A stretch of DNA of 52,302 nt from contig CAZWYI010000014.1 of the NCBI GenBank assembly GCA_964638155.1, positions 1 through 52,302 of the forward strand, written 5' to 3'. The position numbers and the translations under genes are program-made. The DNA is from CAYZTD01 sp964638155. Lineage in GTDB: Archaea > Thermoplasmatota > E2 > DHVEG-1. Shown here one piece after another: positions 37,354 through 47,220 of the stretch. The stretch's first letter is position 1, and each line of letters opens with the position of its first letter. The notes under the pieces are model-generated. The model was not told where the DNA came from and did not search any database. It was given only the letters and a program-made list of their open reading frames with translations.

Positions 37354-38205
37354 TTGAGAATTCTTAACAAAAAAAACATATCAATATTTTTTTGTTTTAT
37401 ATTCTTTATATCTATTTTATCTTCTAGTTCATATAATGCATCTTACATACAAATACAAACAAGCATCGAATCAGATATAATTAATAACAACTCAACAAAA
37501 ATAAAAGTAAACTTAAACCAAACAGGGGATGAAGCAGCATATAATATAGAAATTGAACCAATAGTTTCTGATGAATTTAATGCTAATAAAACAATTAGAA
37601 AAGATATACTAAACCCCGGTGAATCATTAAATGAAATAATTAATTTATCTAAAAATAAACCTATTTATACTGGTGAATATCCATTTGCTGTTTTAATAAA
37701 ATATCAAGATGCAAATGGATATCCTTTTTCAACAGTTTCATATCATAGTATTAAATATAAAGAAGAGACTACATCCGATATTTTTGGTGAGATTGAAGAA
37801 TATTCTCTAAATGAAGATGAAACTGGTTCTATTTCAATAAATGTAAGAAATTACGATGTAAAAAATCATAATATAAAAATTACTCTATATCTTCCAAGAG
37901 AAATAAAATCAGAAAAAAAACAAAAGATTTTACCTGTAGAAGGATTTGAAGAAAAAATTGTAAATTTCGAAGTAGAATCATTTGGGGCACTAAAAGGAAG
38001 TAAATATCCAATATTTGCCTCCTTAGAATATGAAGATGAAAGATATCACTACAACTATTTTGCAAAAGGGACTATAGAAATAATTGACAAAAAAGATGGG
38101 GGAAAATCTATATTTTCAAATAGATTATTTTTATTAGTACCAATACTTGTATTACTAATTTTGATATATGCTTACTATAAATATAAGGATGGGAGTAAAA
38201 ATTGA
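37354..38205 (+). CDS. Membrane-anchored extracytoplasmic protein
   Basis: A 283-residue protein with an N-terminal signal or membrane helix (NISIFFCFIFFISILS), an extracytoplasmic beta-rich region of two repeat-like domains (residues about 30-240) and a C-terminal membrane helix (LFLLVPILVLLILIYAYY) followed by KYKDGSKN. The domains resemble the NEW3/COG1361-type Ig-like domains of archaeal surface proteins (VKVNLNQTGDEAAYNIEIEP, ISINVRNYDVKNHNIKITL). TTG start at 37354 after CGGAGGG. Its stop overlaps the TTG start of the next gene by four bases, so it is the first gene of the glycan operon. No enzyme motif is seen; it could be a scaffold or an acceptor for glycosylation (inference). Confidence 0.75.
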   Translation: MRILNKKNISIFFCFIFFISILSSSSYNASYIQIQTSIESDIINNNSTKIKVNLNQTGDEAAYNIEIEPIVSDEFNANKTIRKDILNPGESLNEIINLSKNKPIYTGEYPFAVLIKYQDANGYPFSTVSYHSIKYKEETTSDIFGEIEEYSLNEDETGSISINVRNYDVKNHNIKITLYLPREIKSEKKQKILPVEGFEEKIVNFEVESFGALKGSKYPIFASLEYEDERYHYNYFAKGTIEIIDKKDGGKSIFSNRLFLLVPILVLLILIYAYYKYKDGSKN

Positions 38206-38867
38206 AGAGTTCTGTTGTAATTCCAACTTTGAATGAAGAAGAAAATTTACCATCACTGTTGAATGAAATTACAAAAATTGAACAAATTGATGAAATTATA
38301 GTTGTAGATGGATATTCAGAAGATAAAACTTCAGAGATTGCGAAAAAATACAATTGTAAAATTCTTTATGATAATAAAGGAAAAGGTTCTGCACTAAGAA
38401 AAGGCTTAAAAAAGGCAGAAGGAGACATTGTTATATGTATAGACGCAGATAACTCAATGCTTACAAAAGAAATACCTCTTCTAATCGCAGGAATAGATAC
38501 AGGTTATGATATATGCATGGGATCAAGATTTATTCAGGGTGGAGGGACAGAGGATATGTCTTTTACAAGAAAACTTGGAAACAAGTTCTTTGTAAAAATG
38601 GTAAACTTTCTTTGGAAAAAAAACTACTCAGATCTGTGCTATGGGTATAGATCATTTAAAAAATCAAGTATTGATAAACTTGATTTAAAAGAAGATGGTT
38701 TTGGTATAGAAACTGAAATTTCAATAAAAGCTGCAAAGAAAAAATTAAAAGTTCTTGAGGTCCCAAGTTATGAAAATGCAAGAAGATTTGGAGATGGGAA
38801 ACTTAGAACAGTATCTGATGGATGGAAAATATTTAAAACAATAATTTCAGAGGCTTTTGAAAGGTGA
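38202..38867 (+). CDS. GT2 glycosyltransferase, dolichol-phosphate mannose synthase-like
   Basis: A 221-residue GT-A fold enzyme of family 2. Motifs: VVIPTLNEEENLP at the N-terminus, VVDGYSEDKT for the nucleotide-binding loop, KGKGSALRKGL, Asp81-Ala-Asp83 as the metal-binding DxD, and GSRFIQGGG. The family transfers a sugar from NDP-sugar to a polyprenyl phosphate or glycan on the cytoplasmic face. It lacks the C-terminal GtrA-like membrane helices, so it is a soluble or peripheral form. It starts at TTG, overlapping the previous stop by four bases. It probably makes polyprenyl-phosphate sugar for the GT39-type enzymes downstream (inference). Confidence 0.85.
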   Translation: MKSSVVIPTLNEEENLPSLLNEITKIEQIDEIIVVDGYSEDKTSEIAKKYNCKILYDNKGKGSALRKGLKKAEGDIVICIDADNSMLTKEIPLLIAGIDTGYDICMGSRFIQGGGTEDMSFTRKLGNKFFVKMVNFLWKKNYSDLCYGYRSFKKSSIDKLDLKEDGFGIETEISIKAAKKKLKVLEVPSYENARRFGDGKLRTVSDGWKIFKTIISEAFER

Positions 38868-38871
38868 AATT

Positions 38872-39879
38872 TTGGGTCTTTTTAAACTTATACAAAAAAT
38901 AATAAAATCAAATTTTACAAAGCTAAACTTTCCCTATAAAATAATTTTTGCAATAACATACAAATGTAACTCAAAATGCAAAACTTGTAATATATGGAAA
39001 AAAAGTTCCAAAAATGAATTAGAAACAGAAGAAATAAAACAGTTCTTTAAAAAAAATAAATTCTCATGGATTAACTTAACCGGTGGAGAAGTATTTCTTA
39101 GAAAAGATCTACTGGAAATAGTAAAATCAATGGAAGACATATATCTATTAAATATAACTACTAACGGAATTTTAACGCAAAAAATAATTGAAGAATCAAA
39201 AAAAATCAATGACATTGTACCAAAATTTATTCTAACAGTTAGTATTGATGGGCCAAAAAAAATTCATAACTATATTAGAGGTAACAAATGCTGGGATAAA
39301 GCAGTTGAGACTTTTAAAAAAGCAAGACAAAATAAAATTAAATGTTTCATTGGATATACAATTTCACCTCATAATGTAGATCATATAATAAAAACTGTAG
39401 AGGAAATAAAAAGAGCAATACCAAACTTTTCCATAAAAGATATGCATTTTAATTTTTACCATGAATCAGAACTTTATTATAATAACATTACACAAACAAA
39501 GGTTGATAGCGATTATTTAAAAAAACTTGAAGAAAAAATTGATTATTTAATTAGAAGTAAAAAAGGATTTGGGATAATCCCTCATATCGAACGGAAATAT
39601 CTAAGATTATATAAAAGATATTTGGTAGAAAGAAAAACTCCATTACCGTGCACTGCATTATCCTCATCTTGTTTTTTGGATCCTACAGGTGACGTTTATC
39701 CATGTACTTTTCTAAATATAAAGCTGGGAAATATCAGAAAAGAAGATTACAATATTAAAAAGATTTTAACAAACGAAAAAATTAAAGAAATTAAGAAAGA
39801 GATCAGTGAAAATAACTGTCCAGGATGTTGGACTCCTTGTGAGTCATATCAATCTATTTTAGGTAATTTGATAAAATGA
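38872..39879 (+). CDS. Radical SAM enzyme with SPASM-like C-terminus
   Basis: A protein of about 335 residues. CNSKCKTC (CxxxCxxC) binds the SAM-coordinating [4Fe-4S] cluster, and LTGGEVFLRKDLLE is the GGE motif. The C-terminal region has CTALSSSCFLDPTGDVYPC and NNCPGCWTPCE, typical of SPASM/twitch auxiliary clusters. A TTG at 38857 is also in frame, but TTG at 38872 lies five nt after AAGGTGA and is preferred. The next gene overlaps by four bases (ATGA). SPASM enzymes modify peptides or small substrates; the substrate is not evident, and the context suggests surface glycan or protein modification. Confidence 0.8.
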   Translation: MGLFKLIQKIIKSNFTKLNFPYKIIFAITYKCNSKCKTCNIWKKSSKNELETEEIKQFFKKNKFSWINLTGGEVFLRKDLLEIVKSMEDIYLLNITTNGILTQKIIEESKKINDIVPKFILTVSIDGPKKIHNYIRGNKCWDKAVETFKKARQNKIKCFIGYTISPHNVDHIIKTVEEIKRAIPNFSIKDMHFNFYHESELYYNNITQTKVDSDYLKKLEEKIDYLIRSKKGFGIIPHIERKYLRLYKRYLVERKTPLPCTALSSSCFLDPTGDVYPCTFLNIKLGNIRKEDYNIKKILTNEKIKEIKKEISENNCPGCWTPCESYQSILGNLIK

Positions 39880-41525
39880 AAAAAGGAAAAAATAGAAAAT
39901 TAATAGTGATAGGACTTGACGGTGCAGATTGGAAGATAATAAATAAACTTATTTCTGAAAAAAAATTACCTAATTTCAAAAAATTAATAGACAAAGGATC
40001 CTTTGGAAATTTAAAATCTACACTTCCTACCTCATCTCCTCCTGCATGGACTTCTTTTATTACAGGGAAAAACCCTGGAAAACATGGAATTTTTGATTTT
40101 CTAAAATTTGATAAAAAAAGTAATGAAATTTCAGTAACTACTTCTACTGATAGAAATGCTAAAGGGATGTGGAGTTATCTAAATAATAAAAAATCAATTG
40201 TAATAAATATTCCTTTAACTTATCCACCAGAAAAAATAAATGGATTTATGATTTCAGGTATGCCAAACCCTGAAGATAACTCTCGATATTGTTATCCCAA
40301 GAATATTTATTATGAGTTAAAAAAAGGATTTAGTGATAACATTAAAATTCAGCCAAATATTCATTATCCTAAAAATTCAGGTAAGCGTTTTGTAGAAGAT
40401 CAAAAAAGATGTTGGGAAAATAATGAAAAAATATTTTGGTACTTTAAAAATAAAAAAGAATGGGATCTTTTAATAAGTGTATTTCATGTTTTTGACGAAT
40501 TATGCCATGAATTATGGAAATATATTGATAAAGAAAAATCTGGCTTTTCAAAAAATAATCTTGGAGATAATATTTTTGAAATGTACATAAAAGCAGATAG
40601 ATTTCTAGGTGAACTAATAAAAAATATTGATAAAAATACTACACTTTTTGTTTTATCAGATCATGGTTTTGGACCAGTATATAAAACTATTTATCTTAAC
40701 AACTGGTTAATTGAAAAAGGATATTTAAGATTAAAAAACAATTTTTTTACAAAAATCCGTAAGAGATTACATGATTGTGGATTTAATAGCTATAACCTTC
40801 TAAGTTTTATCAGAAAAATAGGAATAAATCCTCTAAATAAAGCCTACAAGGTAGTTTTCAGATCTGACTTCAAATCACCTATGGAATTTATTTCAGAAAA
40901 AATATTCCTTTCTACAAATGATATTGACTGGGAAAAAAGTATTGCTTTTTCTATGGGGGAATTTGGACAAATTTACATTAAAAAAGAAAATGTTGAAGAT
41001 TACGAAAAATTCTTAAAAAAACTTACTAAGGAATTAAAAAATTTGAAAGATACTCAAACTGGTAAAAAAATATTTGATAATGTTTTTACAAAAAAAGAAT
41101 TGTATAAAGGAAAATGCATTGATGATGCTCCAGATGTTATTTTTTATGACAAGCCAATGCATTATCTTCCAGTAAAAAAATTTGAATTTGGAAGTAATAA
41201 ACTTACTACAACTCAAGCCCTGGGTAGAAGTGGAGGACATAAACTCTATGGAGTTTTTCTATCTTATGGAAAAGACATTAAATCTAATTTTAAAAAAGAT
41301 CTAAAAATTATAGATATAGCTCCTACCATTCTATATTTATTAAATGAAAAAATACCTGAGTCCATGGATGGAAAAGTAGCCACAGATATCATTTCTGAAA
41401 AATTTGTAAATAAAAATAATATTAATTATATAAAAGAAAATTCAGAGCGAAAAAGAAAAGACTTTATCGATGAAAAAGATAAAAAAATAATTAGGGAGAG
41501 GTTAGAGAAACTTGGTTATATGTAG
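39876..41525 (+). CDS. Alkaline-phosphatase-fold phosphodiesterase/nucleotide pyrophosphatase family protein
   Basis: A 549-residue protein of the type I phosphodiesterase/nucleotide pyrophosphatase group. Metal and active-site motifs in order: IGLDGADWK near the N-terminus, LPTSSPPAWTSFITGKNPGK with the nucleophile Thr/Ser region then HGIFDF, HVFDELCHELW, LSDHGFGPV, and GRSGGHKLYG near the C-terminus, followed by IIDIAPTILYLLNEKIP. No signal peptide, so it is cytoplasmic or peripheral. Such proteins often sit in archaeal glycan clusters and may act on phosphorylated glycan or lipid intermediates (inference). It overlaps the radical SAM gene by four bases and the next gene by 14. Confidence 0.85.
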   Translation: MKKGKNRKLIVIGLDGADWKIINKLISEKKLPNFKKLIDKGSFGNLKSTLPTSSPPAWTSFITGKNPGKHGIFDFLKFDKKSNEISVTTSTDRNAKGMWSYLNNKKSIVINIPLTYPPEKINGFMISGMPNPEDNSRYCYPKNIYYELKKGFSDNIKIQPNIHYPKNSGKRFVEDQKRCWENNEKIFWYFKNKKEWDLLISVFHVFDELCHELWKYIDKEKSGFSKNNLGDNIFEMYIKADRFLGELIKNIDKNTTLFVLSDHGFGPVYKTIYLNNWLIEKGYLRLKNNFFTKIRKRLHDCGFNSYNLLSFIRKIGINPLNKAYKVVFRSDFKSPMEFISEKIFLSTNDIDWEKSIAFSMGEFGQIYIKKENVEDYEKFLKKLTKELKNLKDTQTGKKIFDNVFTKKELYKGKCIDDAPDVIFYDKPMHYLPVKKFEFGSNKLTTTQALGRSGGHKLYGVFLSYGKDIKSNFKKDLKIIDIAPTILYLLNEKIPESMDGKVATDIISEKFVNKNNINYIKENSERKRKDFIDEKDKKIIRERLEKLGYM

Positions 41526-43383
41526 GTTAAAAAATAAATTTAAATGTTTAATTCAGGAAATTAAAAAGAATCCTAAAAAGATTACTAAAAATCCTTATTT
41601 TTATCTTATATGTATTCTTATTTTTGCATTATTTTTAAGATTATATTTATTTGTCGGAATGGGATTCTATGATGATCCAACTTATCTAAATACCGCATAC
41701 AAAATTTATAGTGGCGTTGAACACATTCCAAATAAAAACTTCTGGGAACTCAGAGCAGGTGTATATTATCCAATCGCTTTTTTCTGGGAAATATTTGGTA
41801 TAAGTGAGATTTCTTCATCTATATTCTTTATCTTGTGTAGCCTAGGAAGTATTGCTGTTACATACTTTATAGCTAAAGAGTTTTTTTCAAAAAAAATTGC
41901 TTTATTTTCAGCTTTTTTACTTTCAATTTTTCCAATTAATATTATGTACTCTTCTCAGATAGGACCTGACATTCCATTTCAATTTTTATCTGGTCTTGCA
42001 ATACTTTTCTTTATCTATCATGAAAAAAATAGAAAATATTCAAATATTTTTGCAATACTATCTGGTGTGTTTATCGGTATAGCTTATACTGTGAAATCAA
42101 TTGTAATACTTTTAATACCCCTATTTATAATCTATTTCTTGATACAAAATTTAAGAAAAAAAAATCTTAAAAAAATATTTAATGTTAAAAATGGATTTTA
42201 TTATTTTCTAATACCATTAATATTTTTGATAATTTATTTAGTATATATTCAATTGGTTCATTTTTCAATTATACTGTCAATAGCTTCTATAATACTAATT
42301 GTACTATATGAAATAATTATTTTAAAAGAGAAAAATATTAAGAATATATTTAGAAAAAAACATGTCAGATATTTTTTGATACTTTTAGGATTTTTAATAA
42401 TATTTTCTATTCATCTTTATCATTTTTATGAGGTTTCAGGCGAATGGTATTTCATAGAAAATAGTAGAAGTTCTGTTCTAATTCATGGTGGAAACGAGAA
42501 TGATAACTATTACTGGTACCCCGTTGAAATGTTTGCTTTAGAATCAGATTTAATTAAAGATTTTATCAGTATACAATCCGCTCCTGATGTTAAAGGCGGA
42601 TATTTTGAAGGAATCCATGACCCTCCTATGTTTGGATTTTTGTACTATTTTGTAGTAGCTGGATCAATTTATTTTATTTTTAAAAGAAAAACAGATAAAA
42701 TCTTTTTAATACTTTGGTGGCTAGGGTTTTTCTTCTTTTTTGAGTTTTTTATACAATTTTACTGTACACAATGTGTTGATTACTGTGTATATCCTAGAGT
42801 ACCACGTTTTTTAACAGCATTTTCAATTCCTGCAGTTATTCTTGCCGGGGGCCTTTTATATTTTAATCCTAAAAAAATAAAAAAATTTTCAATAAAGAAA
42901 AAAATTACATATATCATTAAGATAATTTGTATAATATTTCTTATCTCTACCTCTTTACTTTATGCATATCAGGGCTCAACTTTTCTTAGGAATGGTATGG
43001 GTGATATAAGAGAAGCAGCAGAATTCCTTCAAACTCAACCTGCTAAAGATATATATGTAACAACTGGTTTATTTAACCATAAAGCTCAGTTTTTCTTTAA
43101 ATATAACAAGAATTACACAGAGCGTATAAAATACTTTAACTGCGATGAAATCAATTGTAATAACCCGTTCTATGACTCAGGTGAATATATTTCAGATGCA
43201 TATGTTATTCTAGAATCAACACCATACTGGATAAACCAGATAGAAAATGAAGGGTATCTTCCATATTTTTGTAAAAATCCTCCAGATGAATGGATTTTGA
43301 TAAAAGAAATTGATATCCCAAATTATGGTATTTTCAAAAAATATAATCCTAGGATATATTATGCACCACTTGAAACAAATTAA
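41512..43383 (+). CDS. GT39/ArnT-type membrane glycosyltransferase 1
   Basis: A 623-residue integral membrane protein with about a dozen hydrophobic helices and a first extracytoplasmic loop with an acidic pair (GFYDDPTYLNTAYKIYSG), as in GT39/GT83 (PMT/ArnT) enzymes, which use polyprenyl-phosphate-linked sugars outside the membrane. The C-terminal third (about residues 500-623) is a soluble extracytoplasmic domain. TTG start at 41512, overlapping the preceding gene. It probably transfers a sugar onto the surface glycan or lipid-linked oligosaccharide (inference). Acceptor unknown. Confidence 0.8.
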   Translation: MVICRLKNKFKCLIQEIKKNPKKITKNPYFYLICILIFALFLRLYLFVGMGFYDDPTYLNTAYKIYSGVEHIPNKNFWELRAGVYYPIAFFWEIFGISEISSSIFFILCSLGSIAVTYFIAKEFFSKKIALFSAFLLSIFPINIMYSSQIGPDIPFQFLSGLAILFFIYHEKNRKYSNIFAILSGVFIGIAYTVKSIVILLIPLFIIYFLIQNLRKKNLKKIFNVKNGFYYFLIPLIFLIIYLVYIQLVHFSIILSIASIILIVLYEIIILKEKNIKNIFRKKHVRYFLILLGFLIIFSIHLYHFYEVSGEWYFIENSRSSVLIHGGNENDNYYWYPVEMFALESDLIKDFISIQSAPDVKGGYFEGIHDPPMFGFLYYFVVAGSIYFIFKRKTDKIFLILWWLGFFFFFEFFIQFYCTQCVDYCVYPRVPRFLTAFSIPAVILAGGLLYFNPKKIKKFSIKKKITYIIKIICIIFLISTSLLYAYQGSTFLRNGMGDIREAAEFLQTQPAKDIYVTTGLFNHKAQFFFKYNKNYTERIKYFNCDEINCNNPFYDSGEYISDAYVILESTPYWINQIENEGYLPYFCKNPPDEWILIKEIDIPNYGIFKKYNPRIYYAPLETN

Positions 43384-45136
43384 AAATAATTTGAAAATAA
43401 TTTTACAGAAATACTTTAAATTAATCTATAATTTTTCAAAAAAATCAATAATCAAAACAAAAAAATTTTGCTTGAAAAATAAAGTTTTATTATTAATCCT
43501 TTTACTCTCTTGCTTTCTAATTTTCTCAGGGCTAACAAATAGAGCTCTTTGGCGAGATGAGGCAGGTACAGCAATAATTGGGGAAAATGTCTTAAAATAT
43601 GGAGTTCCAACAGTTTTTGATGGAAAAAACTTAGTTGTCACGGGATATAATGATTTCAACAAAGATTATATTTCCACTAAACCACCTCTTCAATATTATC
43701 TTATAGCAGGTTCATTTCTGATATTTGGAACAAACACCTTTGCCGCAAGACTTCCTTTTGCAATAATGGGAGTTTTAACTGTTTTTATTACCTATTTTGT
43801 TGCACTAAAATTAACTTCTAATAGAAAAATCGCTCTTACTTCAGCATTTCTCCTTGCAATTTCTGTTTTTTTTATAATGCATTCAAGAAATGCAAGGTAT
43901 TATTCCATGTCTGCATTTTTCTCTGTTTTATCAACCTATTTTTATCTAAATTTCATAAAAGAAAAAAAAGATAAATTTAAACTAATTATTTCATGCAGTC
44001 TTTTATTTTATACCTTACCCCCTGTTTTTCTTGCTTTAATGATTAGCTTTTCAATACATTATTTACTAACCTTAAAGAAAAATATATTCAAAAAAGAAAA
44101 TTTAAAAGATATATCCATAATTCTAATTTTAGTTTTTTTAATTACTTTCCCCTATTTTCTTTATTCTTATGTTCTAAGTCCTCCAATAAAAGCTGAATCT
44201 TTTTTAGAGATTGGATCAAAGAATGAAGAAATTCTTAATAATATTGACTTATATTTTACAACTTTATTTCAAATAATTCCTAAAATATTATTTATTTTAA
44301 TCCCCTTTTTACTAATAGATAATATCATAGAAAGCATTAGAAAAAAAAAGAACCTTTTATCTATAAATAAAGAACTAACTTTGATCCTATTATTTGTTTT
44401 TCTTAATTTGATAATATTTAGTTTAATAGATTTTAATTTTGGAGCGCAGTCAAGATTTATGGTTGCTACAGTTCCTTTTCTATTTATTTTTTGTTCAATT
44501 GCGCTTTTTAAAATCTCACAGAAAAAAATATCAAAAGTAATCATTCTAGTTTTTATCTTATTTTTTAGTCTACCCACTTCACAATTTTTCTTTGAAGAAT
44601 TAGAAGATAATTGGAATAGCAATTATGGAGAAATAAAAGATTTTGATCAACTAAATAATCCTTATTATTATAGAATCGCACAAGATCTTATCGTTACATC
44701 TAAAACATCTCACTATATAAACGCAATTATAAAAGAATATAAAGAACCCTATAAAGATGGAACATATGAAATTATTAACTATCTTAATAAAAATGGGAAT
44801 TCAAATGACACTGTTTACTGTACATATTATCCTCTTGTAAGAAGCTTGATGTTCTCAACAGATATGCAGATATTTCCTTTCTCTATAATAAAAACCATTT
44901 ATAAAGAAAAATTTCCAGATAAAAAACCAGATTTTATTATATCTGGAATCCTATGTAACAATGGTAACGTAGATGAAGAATGGTGTGACTATGCTAAAAA
45001 TAATTGTAAAAGAGTAAATATAACCATACATAGACAATTTAGATCTTGGGATGCAAATAGACCTGCTTGGGGAGTTGACAGCTATTACTTTGAAACTAAA
45101 TTAATAAATGCTATAATTTATGAATGTACTAAATAA
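43361..45136 (+). CDS. GT39/ArnT-type membrane glycosyltransferase 2
   Basis: A 591-residue polytopic protein. After a Lys-rich cytoplasmic N-terminus and a first helix, the loop ALWRDEAGTAIIGENVLKYG carries the RDE signature of PMT/ArnT-type enzymes, followed by STKPPLQYYLIAGSFLIFG and the ARLPFAIMG helix. ATG at 43361 is chosen; in-frame TTG 43310 is further upstream inside the previous gene, and the shorter start fits the usual Lys-rich beginning. It overlaps the preceding gene by 23 bases, so the two are coupled. The C-terminal part has a soluble domain with several Cys. Confidence 0.8.
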   Translation: MHHLKQIKNNLKIILQKYFKLIYNFSKKSIIKTKKFCLKNKVLLLILLLSCFLIFSGLTNRALWRDEAGTAIIGENVLKYGVPTVFDGKNLVVTGYNDFNKDYISTKPPLQYYLIAGSFLIFGTNTFAARLPFAIMGVLTVFITYFVALKLTSNRKIALTSAFLLAISVFFIMHSRNARYYSMSAFFSVLSTYFYLNFIKEKKDKFKLIISCSLLFYTLPPVFLALMISFSIHYLLTLKKNIFKKENLKDISIILILVFLITFPYFLYSYVLSPPIKAESFLEIGSKNEEILNNIDLYFTTLFQIIPKILFILIPFLLIDNIIESIRKKKNLLSINKELTLILLFVFLNLIIFSLIDFNFGAQSRFMVATVPFLFIFCSIALFKISQKKISKVIILVFILFFSLPTSQFFFEELEDNWNSNYGEIKDFDQLNNPYYYRIAQDLIVTSKTSHYINAIIKEYKEPYKDGTYEIINYLNKNGNSNDTVYCTYYPLVRSLMFSTDMQIFPFSIIKTIYKEKFPDKKPDFIISGILCNNGNVDEEWCDYAKNNCKRVNITIHRQFRSWDANRPAWGVDSYYFETKLINAIIYECTK

Positions 45137-45154
45137 TGTTAAGGGGGGAAAAAG

Positions 45155-46519
45155 ATAAAGTTAGAACAAAATAGAAATAAAATACTACTTATAAATCCAA
45201 AAGTCAAATGGATTAGTTCCCCAGCATATGATAGAATTTGGCCTCCTCTTTCTCTTGCGTACTCAGCTTCAATTTTAGAAAAAAATGGCTTTAAAGTTGA
45301 AATATTAGATGCAAATGCTCAGAATGTAGCATCAAATAAAATAATTGAAAAATGCGAAAATTTTGATAAAATCTTTATCACCACCTCACCAATCGACAAG
45401 TGGCAATGCCCTGAGCCTGAAATAAAATCGGTTTTTGATTTAATAAAAAAAATTAGCAAAACAAATCCAAGTTTACACATAACAGGTGCTCATGGCACAA
45501 TAAAACCGGAAAAAGTTCTTAAAATGACAAATGCAAAAACAGTAATAATTGGAGAACCTGAGTTTGCAATACTAGATATATGTAATGGAAAAAAATATGA
45601 TGAAATTAATGGAATATCATATAAAAAAGAAGGGAAAATAATCAAAAACCCAAAACAAAAAAGTTTAGATATAAATAAGCTACCTTTACCCTCTCTTAAT
45701 CTTTTACCAATGAAAAAATATTATTATGAAATTTTAGGAGATAATTTCACCTTATTCGAAGGATCAAGAGGATGTCCATTTTCTTGTTCTTTTTGTTTTA
45801 AATCAATGTATGATAATAGTTACAGAATTAAAAGGTCAGATAAATTAATCTCTGAAGTTAAATATGCAATAGAAAAATTTAATATAAAAAATGGATATTT
45901 TATTGATCTAGAATTTTGTATCAATAGGGATCTAGTTGAAAAGCTATGTAATTTCTTAATTAGAAAAAATTATGATTTCAATTGGACTTGTCAAACAAGA
46001 TTTGATACAATTGATTATGATCTTTTAATAAAAATGAAAAAGGCAGGATGTAAAATTATTCATTTTGGTGTTGAATCAGGTTCACAAAGAATACTTGATA
46101 AAACAAAAAAACAAATCACTATTAATCATATTAAGAAAAAAATGCAATTATTAAAAAAATTAAATATTAAAACTGTATGCTTTTTCATGTTTGGTATTCC
46201 AACAGAAACAGATGAGGAAATGAAAAAGACAATAGATTTTGCAAAAAAACTAAACCCTACTTATGCATCTTTTCATGTTGCAGTATCATACGAAAAAACA
46301 GATTTATTTAAAGAAACTGAAAAGAACTGTAAAAAAGTAGGGGTTTTTTTGGTAAAATGTATGGATGATGAAAAATTTAAAAAACTGAAAAGAAAAGCAT
46401 ATATATCATTTTATATAAGACCAAGTTATATTTTTAATAGGCTTTTACAAGGCGATTTTAGGCTAATAATTAAACAAATGAAATTATTTTTTAAATATAT
46501 AAATGTAGGAAAAAAGTGA
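45155..46519 (+). CDS. Cobalamin-binding radical SAM protein, apparent ATA start
   Basis: A 454-residue protein. Residues about 8-140 form a B12-binding-like Rossmann domain (ILLINPK..., WPPLSLAYSASILEKNGFKVEILDA), and EGSRGCPFSCSFCF (CxxxCxxC) opens the radical SAM barrel, with FGVESGSQRILDKTKK and FMFGIPTETDEE following. The B12 domain lies upstream of the first ATG (45524), with no ATG, GTG or TTG in that part, and the frame has a stop at 45140. The start is therefore ATA 45155, six bases after a G6 run (45143-45148). Such enzymes methylate or rearrange unactivated carbons, for example on sugars or lipids (family knowledge). Substrate unknown. Confidence 0.8.
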   Translation: MKLEQNRNKILLINPKVKWISSPAYDRIWPPLSLAYSASILEKNGFKVEILDANAQNVASNKIIEKCENFDKIFITTSPIDKWQCPEPEIKSVFDLIKKISKTNPSLHITGAHGTIKPEKVLKMTNAKTVIIGEPEFAILDICNGKKYDEINGISYKKEGKIIKNPKQKSLDINKLPLPSLNLLPMKKYYYEILGDNFTLFEGSRGCPFSCSFCFKSMYDNSYRIKRSDKLISEVKYAIEKFNIKNGYFIDLEFCINRDLVEKLCNFLIRKNYDFNWTCQTRFDTIDYDLLIKMKKAGCKIIHFGVESGSQRILDKTKKQITINHIKKKMQLLKKLNIKTVCFFMFGIPTETDEEMKKTIDFAKKLNPTYASFHVAVSYEKTDLFKETEKNCKKVGVFLVKCMDDEKFKKLKRKAYISFYIRPSYIFNRLLQGDFRLIIKQMKLFFKYINVGKK

Positions 46520-46523
46520 TTAT

Positions 46524-47216
46524 ATGGAGTTTTCTTTAGTATTACCAATCTATAACGAAGCAAGGTGCTTGGAAAAAAATGTTATTAAAATCATGAAATA
46601 TTTGAATGAATTTAAAAATTCGTATGAAATAATAATTGCAGAAGATGGGAGCAAAGATAAATCATATGAAATTGCAAGAAAATTAAGTAATAAATACGAT
46701 AATATAAAAACAATTCATTTTGAAGACAAATTGGGAAGAGGCAGGGCTTTGAAAAATGCATTTTCCCATGCACGCGGGAAACATTTTGGATATATGGATA
46801 TTGATTTAGCAACAGAGATTAAACACCTAAAAGAATTAATTGAGTATTCTAAAAAATATGATATAGTAACAGGTTCTAGATACCTAAAAAATAGCAAAAC
46901 AAATAGATCAGTTAAAAGAAGATTTTTTAGTTGGGCTTATAATCTTATAGCAAGAGTAATGTTTAAATCAAAAATATATGATCATCAATGTGGTTTTAAG
47001 GCTTTCAAAAGAGAGAAAGTATTGGAATTAAATAAAATTTCAGAACATAATCACTGGTTTTGGGATACAGAAATATTAATACTTGCACAAAAAAAAGGAT
47101 ACAAAGTAAAAGAATTTCCAGTTACATGGATAGAAAACAGAAAAACAAAAGTTAATGCTCGTAAAGACAGTATTAAAATGTTTTTTAGTTTAATGAAATT
47201 AAGAGTAAAAACGTGA
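46524..47216 (+). CDS. GT2 glycosyltransferase, dolichyl-phosphate glucosyl/mannosyltransferase-like
   Basis: A 230-residue GT-A enzyme of family 2. FSLVLPIYNEARCLEKN, IIIAEDGSKDKSYEIA, LGRGRALKNAF, the metal-binding MDIDLATE, VTGSRYLKNS and HQCGFKAFKRE are close to ALG5/DPM-type polyprenyl-phosphate glycosyltransferases. No C-terminal membrane segment. It starts four bases after the previous stop. It probably supplies a second polyprenyl-phosphate sugar donor for the membrane enzymes of this cluster (inference). Confidence 0.85.
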   Translation: MEFSLVLPIYNEARCLEKNVIKIMKYLNEFKNSYEIIIAEDGSKDKSYEIARKLSNKYDNIKTIHFEDKLGRGRALKNAFSHARGKHFGYMDIDLATEIKHLKELIEYSKKYDIVTGSRYLKNSKTNRSVKRRFFSWAYNLIARVMFKSKIYDHQCGFKAFKREKVLELNKISEHNHWFWDTEILILAQKKGYKVKEFPVTWIENRKTKVNARKDSIKMFFSLMKLRVKT

Positions 47217-47220
47217 TTTA

